From MTP4 sp9310u (GTDB taxonomy: Archaea; Halobacteriota; Methanosarcinia; Methanosarcinales; Methanosarcinaceae), in the NCBI GenBank assembly GCA_030627005.1, contig DAOUSW010000002.1:27568-91567 (forward strand): DNA of 64,000 nucleotides, in the 5' to 3' direction. The translations under genes were made by a program, and so were the position numbers. Numbering within the stretch: position 1 is the first letter of the stretch; each line of letters begins with the position of its first letter. Positions 17,278 to 26,732 of this stretch are shown one piece after another. Under the pieces are notes generated by a model, which worked only from the letters and a program-made list of their open reading frames with translations, searched no databases and was not told the origin of the DNA.

Positions 17278-18502
17278 CCTTGAAAAAGAGGTTAAGAAGG
17301 AGCAACGACTGATTAAAAACAGACTGATAGCAATAAAATGCCATGCCTCCAGTCACGCAAGGTGCTCCCTTCCACCTTTTTCACACCCGACCCCATGCGC
17401 AAATCCCGTCTCAAAGCCCCGTCCTATCATCCCTTGCCTACTACCAGATTCTGAAATAGGTTCATAAAACTTGACTTTTGAATAGATTAAACGATCACAG
17501 ATTTTTCCAATAAACGTACATGAAACTCTGCGAGTAACAGGCACAAACAAATGAAAGTACTTTTCAACTTACCTTTTTTTGATTATTAAATCCATCGTTA
17601 CCTTGGGCAGGAAGGTTGTATTCATTTTGGTTCTTTACCCATCCAGATTTGTAATTTGGAATTGCCTAAGTTATAAGATCTCTATTTTCGGATCAAAATT
17701 TAGAAATTCCCAAGCTGAATGTGTGTATTGACGCCGTCAAAAAACTAACCAGTGAATTGCCATCGAAGGCTCAAATGTGACCTTGATCACGGATGCCAAA
17801 TTGCCTTCGAGGCAATCATACTGCCCATATAAAAGACGTAGTATCCTCAAGTTCACATTCCGGACCCTGACTTCAATTTAGCAGGAAAAAACGCGATGTT
17901 GGGTTCCTACATAATAAGAAATTTTTAATAAGGGTCCGGAGTGCGAAATCGGCGGTACTTTCATGCCAAATAAGATTTGTGGCTCTTCACTGATTGTATG
18001 GGTTGAAAATAATTTTTTAGTTTAAAAGTAGCCAGGCCAAAAAGAGAAACATCAAGCCTGAATTTGATTTTCAACAAAAAGTATTTTAAGATATTAGATA
18101 TGTTACTTCAATATTTAAGAGAGGGATGGAAGTTACCCACTCGAAACAGCGAAGAGCTGAATTGGAATCTAAGTACTACCATTACGTCTCCTGCGTCGTG
18201 AGCTGTGAGTTCGTCCTCGATCCGAGGAAAAGGAAAAATTTGTCCCGTTCAAGGATGCTGCCGTTTTTTAGAATTATGACCACTTATCGGGATCAGAAAC
18301 TGAATTGGTCACCAAAAATACGAGATCCAAAGAAGCTAATTTTGAGTTTAGGGATCGGCTCTTTAACAAAAGATTAAGTTTATTAAAAATGATACCACTT
18401 TTAAACTGTAAAAAATCCGTAAGTTCCCAGAAGATCATAAGATCATTAAATTTTCATTTTTTGGATGTAAATTTAACTTAAAACCCCTTCAGGAAACCGA
18501 AA
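17278..18502. other. 1.2-kb spacer with inverted repeats and no supported gene
   Basis: No convincing gene is present; the 83-codon ORF at 18126-18377 has no ribosome site and an unnatural composition. Structure seen: an imperfect inverted pair ATTGCCATCGAAGGC (17756) and GCCTTCGAGGCAAT (17803), and the TIR-bounded element at 17852-17947. The last 100 bases are AT-rich and hold the ATPase promoter region. Confidence 0.55.
17852..17947. mobile_element. about 96-bp element with 19-bp imperfect terminal inverted repeats
   Basis: The left end TTCACATTCCGGACCCTGA (17852-17870) and the right end TAAGGGTCCGGAGTGCGAA (17929-17947) are inverted copies matching at about 16 of 19 positions. The interior is non-coding. 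This is the form of a MITE or an internally deleted insertion sequence. Confidence 0.6.
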
Positions 18503-20893
18503 ATGAGTTCCATAAACTGCGAGGATCTCGCTGAATTTGCGAAAAGTCAGGATCACAAACCGGATTCGTATTTGAACGGAAACAGGCAGAATCCCTTTTT
18601 AGTCGGAGAGTTCTACAGGAACAGCGCCGAGCACCTTCAGGAAGAACTGGCACGGATAGGGGCGCTTATCCGACTTTTCCTTGAAAAAACCGGAGCTGAG
18701 GCCGGGGAGGAGAGTCAGGACTTTGGGGGGCTGTTCATTTCGGAAGCTGAGGTAAACTCGATTATACAGGCTGTGTGCTGCGGGGCTGCGGCTTCTGGGG
18801 GGCAGGGGCTGAAATCAGAGGAAATTGAGGCGTGGGAGAGGACTATCAGCAGGAAAAAGGCTGAGAGCCTGAAGAGGGGGATTGAGTTGAGACTGCACAG
18901 CTTATCGGAACTTTTTTCCCTGACGCCTTTTGAGAGGGATGTCCTTTTGATAGGGCTTGCCCCGGAACTTGACGGACGCTTTGCAAAGCTGTACGCCTAC
19001 CTGCAAAATGACCTGACAAAAAAGCAGCCATCGGTGGGGATGCTGCTTGAGCTGTTCTGCGCCAGCCTTGAGGAGAAACTTGAGGCAAGGGAATACTTTT
19101 CCCCGTCTGCCCCTCTGCTCGGAAACAGGCTTATTTCTCTTGTTGGGGACGGGGCGGATGCAAACCCTCCCCTGCTGTCAAGGTCCGTTAAACTGGATGA
19201 GAGGATAGCGGCTTTTTTACTGAATTCGGATGGAACTGACCCGAAAATTGCCCGGTTTTCAACGCTAGTAAAGCCTGTAAGGTCTTTTGGCGACCTGATT
19301 GTCCCGGCCGAGCATAAAAACTGCCTGCTTGAAGCGGTAAAGCGGAGAATTGAGGAAGATTCCAGGCTTATGTTTTTCTTTTACGGGCCCTCGGGGACAG
19401 GAAAAAAGCTTGCGGCTGAGGCGTGCTGCAGGGAACTCGGGGTAAATTTGCTTCTGGCAGATGCCGGGGCGTTTCCAAAAGGCGGGGAAGGCGAAGCCCT
19501 GAGCCTGGTTTTGCGGGAAGCTCTCCTCCAGCAGGGGGCGGTTTTCCTTGACAATTTTGATGCTTTATGGGGGCGCAGTTCACAGGGGCAGGACGCAGAT
19601 GCCGGTCTTTCTGGCTCCGGCTCTTCTGGCTCCGGCATTTCTGGCTCCGGTCTTTCTGGCTCCGGTCTTTCTGGCTCCGGTTTTTCTGGCTACAGCCTTT
19701 CAGGGCTGGTTCGGGAAATGGACTCTTTTCCGGGACCTGTATTTTTGTCCGGGGAAAAGAGCTGGGAGCCGGGAAGTGCCCTGAAAAACAATATTTTTAT
19801 TAGCTGTGCTTTTCCCCTGCCTTCTTTTGCAGAAAGGAAACAGCTCTGGGAACTTTGCTTGAAAAATTCCGAACACAGTTCCGGCGAGACAGATCTGGAA
19901 GACCTGGAAGACCTGGAAGACCTTGCTGCCAGGTTCAAGCTGAGCGGGGGGCATATAGTTGATGCGGTCTGCACGGCAAGGGGGTTTGCGGCGGCAAGGA
20001 GTTCCGGGAAGTCAGCCATTTCCAGGGAAGACCTCTACAGGGCTTGCAGGAACCGGTCCAGCCGGAAACTCGACTCCCTTGCCCGGAAAATCAACCCCCG
20101 GCGGAAGTGGCAGGACATTGTCCTGCCTCCGGCTGTAAAAGAGCAGCTTGGGGAGATATGCGCTTTTGTCAGGCATAAGGAGACCGTCTACTCCGAATGG
20201 GGCTTTGATAAAAAGCTTTCCATTGGAAAGGGGTTGAATATCCTTTTTGCAGGGCCCTCAGGCACTGGAAAGACCCTGGCTGCGGAGATCATCGCAGGGG
20301 AGGTCGGGCTTGACCTCTATAAAATTGACCTCTCAGGCATTGTGAGCAAGTACATCGGGGAAACGGAAAAGAATTTGAAGAAGATCTTCGGGGAAGCCGA
20401 AACAGGAAACGCCATCCTCTTCTTTGACGAAGCCGACGCCCTTTTCGGGAAGCGTTCCGAGGTCAAGGACTCCCACGACCGCTATGCAAACATCGAGGTA
20501 AACTACCTGCTCCAGCAGATGGAAGAGCACGAAGGGATTATCATCCTTGCAAGTAATTACAAAAAGAACCTTGACGATGCCTTCCTCAGGAGACTGCAGT
20601 TTGCGGTGGAATTCCCCATTCCCGACGAAGCCTCCCGGCGGGAGATCTGGACCGGCATGTTCCCGGAAAAAGCCCCGCTCGGAGAAGACCTGGACTTCAA
20701 TTTTCTCTCAAAATTCAAGCTCACCGGAGGGAACATAAAAAATATTGCCCTGCTTTCCGCCGTGCTTGCAGCGGACGGTTCCGGAACCATAGGAATGAAC
20801 GAAGCCCTCAGGACTCTCAAGCGGGAATTCCAGAAAATGGGCAAGATCTGCACCCCTGCGGATTTCGGGGATTATTACGAGCTTGTGAAATGA
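18503..20893 (+). CDS. eCIS AAA+ ATPase (Pvc15-like), two AAA modules
   Basis: 796 residues. The first AAA module has a Walker A GPSGTGKK at about 295-302 and a weakened Walker B (VFLDNFDALW), so it may be inactive. The second has GPSGTGKT (584-591), FFDEADALF (about 640-648), sensor LASNY and an arginine finger region LRRLQF, with intact consensus. Between them, at about 367-395, is a Ser-Gly-rich stretch coded by a 15-bp tandem repeat. ATPases of this kind are core to eCIS and are thought to act in assembly or cargo loading. It opens the structural operon, about 290 bp before the DUF4255 gene, with a MITE-like element between. Confidence 0.9.
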   Translation: MSSINCEDLAEFAKSQDHKPDSYLNGNRQNPFLVGEFYRNSAEHLQEELARIGALIRLFLEKTGAEAGEESQDFGGLFISEAEVNSIIQAVCCGAAASGGQGLKSEEIEAWERTISRKKAESLKRGIELRLHSLSELFSLTPFERDVLLIGLAPELDGRFAKLYAYLQNDLTKKQPSVGMLLELFCASLEEKLEAREYFSPSAPLLGNRLISLVGDGADANPPLLSRSVKLDERIAAFLLNSDGTDPKIARFSTLVKPVRSFGDLIVPAEHKNCLLEAVKRRIEEDSRLMFFFYGPSGTGKKLAAEACCRELGVNLLLADAGAFPKGGEGEALSLVLREALLQQGAVFLDNFDALWGRSSQGQDADAGLSGSGSSGSGISGSGLSGSGLSGSGFSGYSLSGLVREMDSFPGPVFLSGEKSWEPGSALKNNIFISCAFPLPSFAERKQLWELCLKNSEHSSGETDLEDLEDLEDLAARFKLSGGHIVDAVCTARGFAAARSSGKSAISREDLYRACRNRSSRKLDSLARKINPRRKWQDIVLPPAVKEQLGEICAFVRHKETVYSEWGFDKKLSIGKGLNILFAGPSGTGKTLAAEIIAGEVGLDLYKIDLSGIVSKYIGETEKNLKKIFGEAETGNAILFFDEADALFGKRSEVKDSHDRYANIEVNYLLQQMEEHEGIIILASNYKKNLDDAFLRRLQFAVEFPIPDEASRREIWTGMFPEKAPLGEDLDFNFLSKFKLTGGNIKNIALLSAVLAADGSGTIGMNEALRTLKREFQKMGKICTPADFGDYYELVK
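19600..19695 (+). repeat. 15-bp tandem repeat coding SGSGL/SGSGF
   Basis: About six units of ctggctccggtcttt-type sequence lie in frame inside the AAA+ ATPase gene, in the linker between the AAA modules. Confidence 0.9.
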
Positions 20894-20951
20894 TGGAAAA
20901 TTGAAGGCAAAATTATAGTTAATCCAGAAATTAATTACACATTTCAAAATC

Positions 20952-21113
20952 AATTATAGTCAAGGGCCAAAATATTTCATCAATCTCAAGTACAGGTTTA
21001 ACCACAGAAGGCACGGAAAACACGGAATAAAGGAAATAAGGGCACAATCTTTCCGTGCTTTCTGTGTCTTCCGTGGTTTAATAAGTGTAAATATTTACGT
21101 TTGGGACTATAAG
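20952..21113. mobile_element. MITE-like palindromic element, copy 1
   Basis: This element of about 160 bp is bounded by AATTATAGTCAA and GGACTATAAG, which are inverted. It has an internal long palindrome, CCACAGAAGGCACGGAAAAC facing CTTTCTGTGTCTTCCGTGG. It is non-coding. Two more copies occur at 50044-50266 and 51998-52164. Here it separates the ATPase gene from the DUF4255 gene. Confidence 0.85.
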
Positions 21114-21177
21114 AAAAATTGAAGAAAAAGCATGAAAAAACGGGTATCGAAATTTCAGATAGCAGGAGAAATGAAAA

Positions 21178-21777
21178 ATGTCGGATTATACGGCGATAGC
21201 TGATGTCGGGGAAACCCTGGTAGAACTCCTGAGGGGAAACATGCAGGACCTGATCCCCGAGGACTCGATAGCCCTTGTTTCCCCCGGGGAAATCGAGGGC
21301 AAGGACAATATCCGTCTCTCTCTTTTCCTCTACCAGGTCAGCGAAAACATCGACCTGAGAAACATGGACATGGAAAACATGGGACCTTCAAAGCTCAAAG
21401 CCCCGCCCCTTGCCCTGGACCTCTGCTACATGCTGACCGCATACCCCTCTCCCGGGATTCAGGACCGGACCGAAAGGACCGGGGAAGAACACAGCATCCT
21501 GGGAAGAGCCTTGCAGGTCTTCCACGATAATGCCGTCCTCGCAGGCTCGGTCCTGAGGGGGAGCCTCTCCGCAAACAATACCGAACTGCGGGTGATCGGC
21601 ACTTCCCTGAACCTGGACGACCTGACCAAGATCTGGAGCACCTTCGGGGACAAAAGCTTCCGCCCCTCAGCCTGCTACCAGGTAACCCCCGTGAGAATCG
21701 AGTCCTCCCGCGGAAAGACCGTCAGCAGGGTTACGGGAGGGCGCAAACCGCCAGCTCCTGAAAAGGGGGAAAAGTAA
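21178..21777 (+). CDS. DUF4255 protein (Pvc16-like, tail terminator type)
   Basis: 199 residues. The N-terminal pattern (IADVGETLVELLR, then ISLFLYQV-like RLSLFLYQVSEN and PPLALDLCYMLTAYP) is that of DUF4255, the conserved eCIS family thought to cap the sheath-tube. The C-terminus (YQVTPVRIESSRGKTVSRV) is typical. It starts at ATG 21178, right after GGAGAAATGAAA. Its stop TAA abuts the ATG of the next gene (21778), which suggests translational coupling. Confidence 0.9.
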   Translation: MSDYTAIADVGETLVELLRGNMQDLIPEDSIALVSPGEIEGKDNIRLSLFLYQVSENIDLRNMDMENMGPSKLKAPPLALDLCYMLTAYPSPGIQDRTERTGEEHSILGRALQVFHDNAVLAGSVLRGSLSANNTELRVIGTSLNLDDLTKIWSTFGDKSFRPSACYQVTPVRIESSRGKTVSRVTGGRKPPAPEKGEK

Positions 21778-22410
21778 ATGGCTCCTTCAGAACCGGATTC
21801 AGACAGCAAGAGACTTGCTGGACAGCATGAATACGTTTTTTCCTGTCCGTCTTCCTTCAACCTGTCCTTCGCAGTCTGGCCTGTTGACGACTATACGCAA
21901 AAAGGGGCTCTGGGAAAAATAAGGGTCAGGCTGAAAGAAGGAAATATAAAAGCTGTGAAAAACCTGAGCGGATACCAGACCTTTTCCGGCCTGCCCGACG
22001 ACACGTATACGTTAAGCGTGGAGCCTGAACTTTATTTCCCCGAGGAAAGGAAAGTTGATACTTCCACATATTCCGGGTCAAAAGAACCTGTCATCGAAAT
22101 TCCCCTCAAGCCGAGGCCTCTGTACCCCTTTCCGGACAGGGCAACCCTTCTCAGGGGCATGCTGGCCGCTGAGAACGGGCTCCCGGCAGGCATAACAATA
22201 AAGGCAACAGCAAAAGAACCATCAAAGGTAACAGAAATGGAAGTCCGGGGAATTCCGGACGAAAAAGGGGAATTCGTGCTTTATTTCAGGGGACCTGTTA
22301 AGGGGAAAACCGAGGTCACCCTTGAGATCAAAGGAGAAGGAGTCGAAAAAACACTTCAAGCAGTGGTAGAAGAAGGGCACAATACATTTGTGGGAGTTAT
22401 TTCGATTTAA
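21778..22410 (+). CDS. carboxypeptidase-regulatory-like (beta-sandwich) protein of the eCIS operon
   Basis: 210 residues, with the start immediately after the DUF4255 stop. It has the feel of two small beta-sandwich modules: VRLKEGNIKAVKNLSGYQTFSGLPDDTYTL resembles the regulatory-like domain with its terminal Gly-x-Tyr-x-Leu, and a second copy runs to the C-terminus. Companion beta-sandwich proteins often follow DUF4255 genes, sometimes fused to them. A role at the tail end is inference. Confidence 0.65.
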   Translation: MAPSEPDSDSKRLAGQHEYVFSCPSSFNLSFAVWPVDDYTQKGALGKIRVRLKEGNIKAVKNLSGYQTFSGLPDDTYTLSVEPELYFPEERKVDTSTYSGSKEPVIEIPLKPRPLYPFPDRATLLRGMLAAENGLPAGITIKATAKEPSKVTEMEVRGIPDEKGEFVLYFRGPVKGKTEVTLEIKGEGVEKTLQAVVEEGHNTFVGVISI

Positions 22411-23422
22411 CTGAGCACAGCAATCTACTGGACAGCAATCTACTGGATAGAAATCAACTGGACAGCACCAAAAACATTTAAACAAAATTTATTAACTGTG
22501 CCTAAAATTAGTTTAATAGTTGTCCTCTGATTAATCCGGAAATCCCTGAAAAACATACATATATTTTTTTGAATATGGAATGAGAAATACCCCGATGCAG
22601 CAAACTTTATCAGGGTTTTCAAAGGCTTCAAAGCCACCCATGATAGTCTTGATGGTCGTGCTGGTTGTGCTGGTTGTGCTGGTCGTGCCGGTTAGCTTTG
22701 ATACACTCCCTGGTACTGCGATTCCAAATCGCTTTCTTTTTTGATCCATTTTCAAAAAAAGGATTAATGCTGATGCATTAAACTCAAGATTGCGACAGGT
22801 TTTGAATTCTTTTTTGCAAGCCTCTTCAATCTCGATTTTGCTTTTTGGGATTCTTCAATCTCGATTTTGCTTTTTGGGTTAAAACACTGGGAAAGCTTAT
22901 TAATTTAGGTTCTGGAAAAGCCGTCCGCCTCGCTCCGCTCCGCGGCCGTTGAGAGCCCGGGGACTCGAAATCTAAACTAAAAACGCCTCCTATCAGGTTC
23001 AATAGATTGGAACCTGAGTAAACACGGGAGTTTGGGTTAAAATATTGGAATCGTCACATATGGGAAAAATTAACAAGCCTATAAACCAGTCATCAGTTCT
23101 GAAAGTTGGGTATTGATTGGAAAATGTAAAAAACTTTTTAAAAAGTTGGTTTTTTTAAAATGTTATTCGAATAAACTTTTTTAATTTTTTGTTCCAATGA
23201 GCCACCCTGGCCACTATTTAGAAAAGTCAGGAATTAGGAAATATGAATTTTTAGTATATATAAAAAATTCATAGTATATATAAAATATATGTGATGGCAA
23301 ATCTAAATATTTAAATACTATATAAAAAATAAAGCAGTTATCAAAAACAAATTAAGAATGTTTAGGAGATCCGGCAGATTCCGGGTTTTGAAAAATTAAA
23401 CGATATTAATGGAGAGCTTATT
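22411..23422. other. 1-kb spacer rich in short direct and inverted repeats
   Basis: No gene is supported. Seen: three near-copies of ACTGGACAGCAATCT at 22427-22470; GTGCTGGTTGTGCTGGT tandem repeats near 22650-22685; a 29-base direct repeat TTCTTCAATCTCGATTTTGC at about 22823 and 22852; a perfect 8-bp hairpin TCAGGTTC/GAACCTGA at 22993-23017; and a very AT-rich stretch, 23240-23330, with TATATAAA that could be the promoter of the sheath operon. Confidence 0.6.
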
Positions 23423-24980
23423 ATGCCAGAATATCTTTCCCCGGGCGTATATATAGAGGAATTCGAAATTGGCGCAAAGCCAATGGAAGGGGTTTCAACC
23501 AGCACCGCAGGGTTCCTGGGAGAAACCGAACGGGGCCCAACGACCCCCTGCTTTATCACCGGCTGGCTGCAGTACCAGCGGGTCTTTGGCGGTTACTTCG
23601 GAAACGACAAATACCTCCCGGGCTCAGTAGACGGATTTTTCAAAAACGGAGGAAAGCGGTGCTATATAGGCCGGATCGTCAAAGCCGGAGGAAATCCGGC
23701 CACAACAGCCAGCTTAAAGCTAAAAGTAAATGAAGAAAATGCCCTGACAGTAGAAGCCGTCGGGGAAGGAGCCTGGGGAACCAGGGTTGCAGTGCAGCTT
23801 TCCAAAGGGACCTTCAGCGGGTTCAAACTGGACGTATTTTACTGGAAAGTAAGCCCGGCCGAACTGTACAACCCTTACAAAGAGACGAAAACCCAGCCGC
23901 GTCCGGCCGTTGTCGAGTTCTTTGACAACGTGTCGATAGAAGAAGCGTCCCCTGACCATTTCGAAAAAACCGTTAACGGGATTTCGAATTTGATAAAAGT
24001 CTCGATCAAGGAAGGGGATTCCGCAGAGCTGCTGGATGCCCTAGAAACTCCATCGGAACTTGAATACCTGGCAGATGGCAGTGACGGGGAAGGAGCTTTC
24101 GTCCTTTCTGACTATGAACGAAGCGCTCCTGCAGATGACAAGCCCGGGAAGAGAAAAGGCCTGACAGCATTCAAAGGAATTGAAGACATTTCAATCGTTT
24201 ATGCCCCCAACGCTTATTCTATCCCCGGGCTTGTGGGTTCCATTATTTCGCACTGCGAAAACCTCAGGTACCGCTTTGCAATCCTCGATGCCGAACATGC
24301 GTCCTCAGACGTTGCCGGCCTGGACCCGAGAAGTGACAACCCCACAGACTACGCAGCGTTCTATTATCCCTGGATCAAGGTCATTAACCCCGGAAACCGG
24401 AATGCTGCAGCTTATGCCTCCCGGTGGGTATGCTGCAGGCATTTACGCCCGCAGTGACACGGAAAGGGGGGTACACAAGGCTCCTGCCAACGAGGTCGTA
24501 AAGGGAGCCTCGGACCTGGAGTTCCCGATCATGAAGGGAGAACAGGACGTTTTGAACCCGAGAGGAGTGAACGTCATCCGGGCTTTCCCGGGGAGATGAA
24601 TCCGCATATGGGGAGCCCGCACCCTTTCTTCCAACACCCTCTGGAAGTATATCAATGTCCGCCGTCTCTTCATCTATATAGAAGCGTCTATAGAAAAAGG
24701 GACCCAGTGGGTCGTGTTCGAGCCAAACGACGACCGCCTCTGGGCAAGGGTGAGAGCGACCATAAACCAGTTCCTGACAGGTGTCTGGAGGAGCGGAGCC
24801 CTGATGGGGACAACCCCGGAAGAAGCGTTTTTCATTAAATGCGACCGGAGCACAATGACCCAGGACGATATCGACAACGGAAGGCTGATCTGTATCATCG
24901 GCATTGCACCCGTGAAACCTGCGGAATTCGTGAGATTCAGGATAGCTCAGTGGCAGGGCGGCTCTGCAGCTACGGAATAA
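23423..24980 (+). pseudogene. eCIS tail sheath protein, broken by a frameshift and an in-frame TGA
   Basis: The N-terminus MPEYLSPGVYIEEFEIGAKP is the hallmark of contractile tail sheaths, and SISTAGFLGETERGP follows in form (VSTSTAGFLGETERGP). The first frame ends at 24457. The protein continues in the next frame (PPGGYAAGIYARSDTERGV), consistent with loss of TG from a TGTG at about 24415. It then meets TGA at 24597-24599 where relatives have Gly (PGR-stop-IRIWGARTLSSN) and runs in frame to 24980. The undamaged protein would be about 519 residues. No other sheath gene is in the window, so contraction is in doubt. The C-terminal domain (FVRFRIAQW) is intact. Confidence 0.9.
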
Positions 24981-25073
24981 TGAAACTTCAAAACAGGTAT
25001 TAGATAGATTGTAGATTCCGGATAACTTCAAGAATTAATTAAATGGGACTTTACGCTATAAGGAGGATTAAAG

Positions 25074-25511
25074 ATGGCAGACAGGGTAGACCCCTACAGG
25101 CAGTTCCGGTTCAGGGTTGAGATCGACGGCATCGGCCAGGCGGGTTTTAGTGAATGCACCTTTGCAGATACCACAACAGACCCCATCGAGTACAGGGAAG
25201 GAAACGAGGCCACAACATTCCGTAAACTTTCAGGCCTCACCAAATACGGAAACATTACCTTAAAGTGGGGAATCACCGATTCGATGGACCTCTACACCTG
25301 GAGAAAAACGGTCATAGATACGGGAGCAGAGGGCGCGAGAAAGAATATGGCAATTATCCTGGTTGACGAGGCAGGGACTGATAAAGCTCGCTGGGACATT
25401 GTACAGGCCTGGCCGATGAAATACGACCCCGCAGATTTCAATGCAAAGACCAATGAAGTCGCAATAGAAACCCTCGAAATCGCCCACGAAGGCTTTACCA
25501 GGGCGTCCTGA
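25074..25511 (+). CDS. eCIS tail tube protein 1 (gp19 family)
   Basis: 145 residues. The pattern DPYRQFRFRVEIDG at the N-terminus and a C-terminal WDIVQAWPMKYDPADFNAKTN are those of T4 gp19-type tube subunits, which stack as hexamers inside the sheath. A clear ribosome site AGGAGG stands 7-12 bases before the ATG. The frame is complete, unlike the sheath gene before it. Confidence 0.9.
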   Translation: MADRVDPYRQFRFRVEIDGIGQAGFSECTFADTTTDPIEYREGNEATTFRKLSGLTKYGNITLKWGITDSMDLYTWRKTVIDTGAEGARKNMAIILVDEAGTDKARWDIVQAWPMKYDPADFNAKTNEVAIETLEIAHEGFTRAS

Positions 25512-25611
25512 AAGGAGATAATGGAAGAAATCAGCCAGGAATAGCCTCAAAGAAGCTTCTCCTTGCCCTTAATTTTTTTAAAAAACAGGCTTCTTATTCG
25601 GAGATGATGCC

Positions 25612-25977
25612 ATGACATTCCAGACGGAATTTGAATTTACCCTTCCCAAAGGTTATGTGGACGGCGAAGGGAACCTCCATAAAAAAGGAATCATGCGGCT
25701 TGCAACGGCAGCTGATGAGATCCTTCCCCTGAAAGACCCGCGGGTTCAGGGAAATCCTGCTTACCTGACCGTAATCCTGCTCTCCAGGGTTATAACCCGG
25801 CTCGGGGACTTGCAGGTCATCAGTACTAAAGTGGTCGAGAGTCTTTTTGCCTCGGACCTTGCCTACCTGCAGGACTTTTACGGCAGGATCAACGAAGACG
25901 GCTCCCCGGAAATAAGGACGGTCTGCCCGAAGTGCGGGTACCATTTCGAGGTGGAAGAAACTTCCCCGGGGGAATAA
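25612..25977 (+). CDS. small eCIS tail assembly protein with zinc-ribbon-like end
   Basis: 121 residues. The body (FEFTLPKGYVDGEGNLHKKGIMRLATAADE...) is typical of the small protein found between the tube genes in eCIS and phage tail clusters. It ends with CPKCGYHFEVE, half of a zinc-binding knuckle. Role in assembly is inferred from position. It overlaps the next small gene. Confidence 0.75.
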   Translation: MTFQTEFEFTLPKGYVDGEGNLHKKGIMRLATAADEILPLKDPRVQGNPAYLTVILLSRVITRLGDLQVISTKVVESLFASDLAYLQDFYGRINEDGSPEIRTVCPKCGYHFEVEETSPGE

Positions 25978-26156
25978 GGGGCTACCCCCTTGACAGAATT
26001 TACGAGGAGGTAGCCTTCATCGCCTACTACTTCCACTGGGCTTATGAAGAAATCATGAACCTGGAACACAGGGAGAGGCAGCGCTGGTGTGAGGAAATTT
26101 CCAGGATCGATAAGAGCCTGAGCGGAGAGAAACAGCGTAGCATTCTGGAAGTGTGA
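25932..26156 (+). CDS. DUF6760-like small eCIS protein
   Basis: Up to 74 residues. The conserved part begins at GGIRGYPLDRIYEEVAFIAY and continues to WAYEEIMNLEHRERQRW, the DUF6760 pattern. The start is uncertain: GTG 25932 is the only usual start codon upstream of the conserved part and would overlap the previous gene by 46 bases. Small helical proteins of this kind sit between the two tube genes in many eCIS loci. Confidence 0.7.
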   Translation: MRVPFRGGRNFPGGIRGYPLDRIYEEVAFIAYYFHWAYEEIMNLEHRERQRWCEEISRIDKSLSGEKQRSILEV

Positions 26157-26250
26157 CAGTTACGAACATAAAGCGAATATGATCACAGGCCAGGGATGAA
26201 CAGAATAACGATGAAAAGGATAGAGATGGAAAAGAGAGGGTGATATATCA

Positions 26251-26685
26251 GTGCCAGATCCGCGAAATGACCCCTATCTTTCGTTCAGGTTCCGGGTCGA
26301 AGTTGGGAGCCTCGTCGTTGCCAATGATTCTGAAGTGAGTGGACTTCAAATGGAAGTTGAAACCGAAACCTATGAAGAAGGCGGGGTAAACGATTTCATA
26401 CACAATTTTCCGAAGAGGACTAAATACCAGCCCCTGGTCCTGAAAAGAGGGATTACTGACCTCGAGGACTTGTGGAGCTGGCACAAAGACGTGAGGGCAG
26501 GGACGATTGAGCGGAAAAATGTAGCAGTCATCCTGATGGATTCCACTCAGGATGACAAATGGCGCTGGGATTTCAAGGGAGCTTATCCGGTAAAATGGAC
26601 CGGGCCCGAGCTAAAAGCCGACAGCAATACCATAGCCTTCGAAAGCATCGAACTCGTTCACCAGGGAATCATCGACTCGCAGTAA
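26251..26685 (+). CDS. eCIS tail tube protein 2 (gp19 family, tube initiator type)
   Basis: 144 residues starting at GTG 26251. DPYLSFRFRVEVGSL and LVLKRGITDLEDLWSWHKDV match the gp19 fold, but the protein is clearly diverged from tube protein 1. By analogy with Pvc5 it would sit at the baseplate end of the tube. The frame is complete. Confidence 0.88.
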   Translation: MPDPRNDPYLSFRFRVEVGSLVVANDSEVSGLQMEVETETYEEGGVNDFIHNFPKRTKYQPLVLKRGITDLEDLWSWHKDVRAGTIERKNVAVILMDSTQDDKWRWDFKGAYPVKWTGPELKADSNTIAFESIELVHQGIIDSQ

Positions 26686-26732
26686 AAATCTTGATGAGAT
26701 CCTGATAAATTATAGAAAACAGGTGAAGCCGT

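Noticed and set aside
18126..18377. 83-codon ORF before the ATPase
   Set aside because: No ribosome site, unnatural composition, lies in a decayed spacer; no family resemblance.
22900..22980. Possible tRNA or structured RNA in a GC-rich patch (CGCTCCGCTCCGCGGCC)
   Set aside because: No cloverleaf, no T-loop consensus with matching stems; only short palindromic runs.
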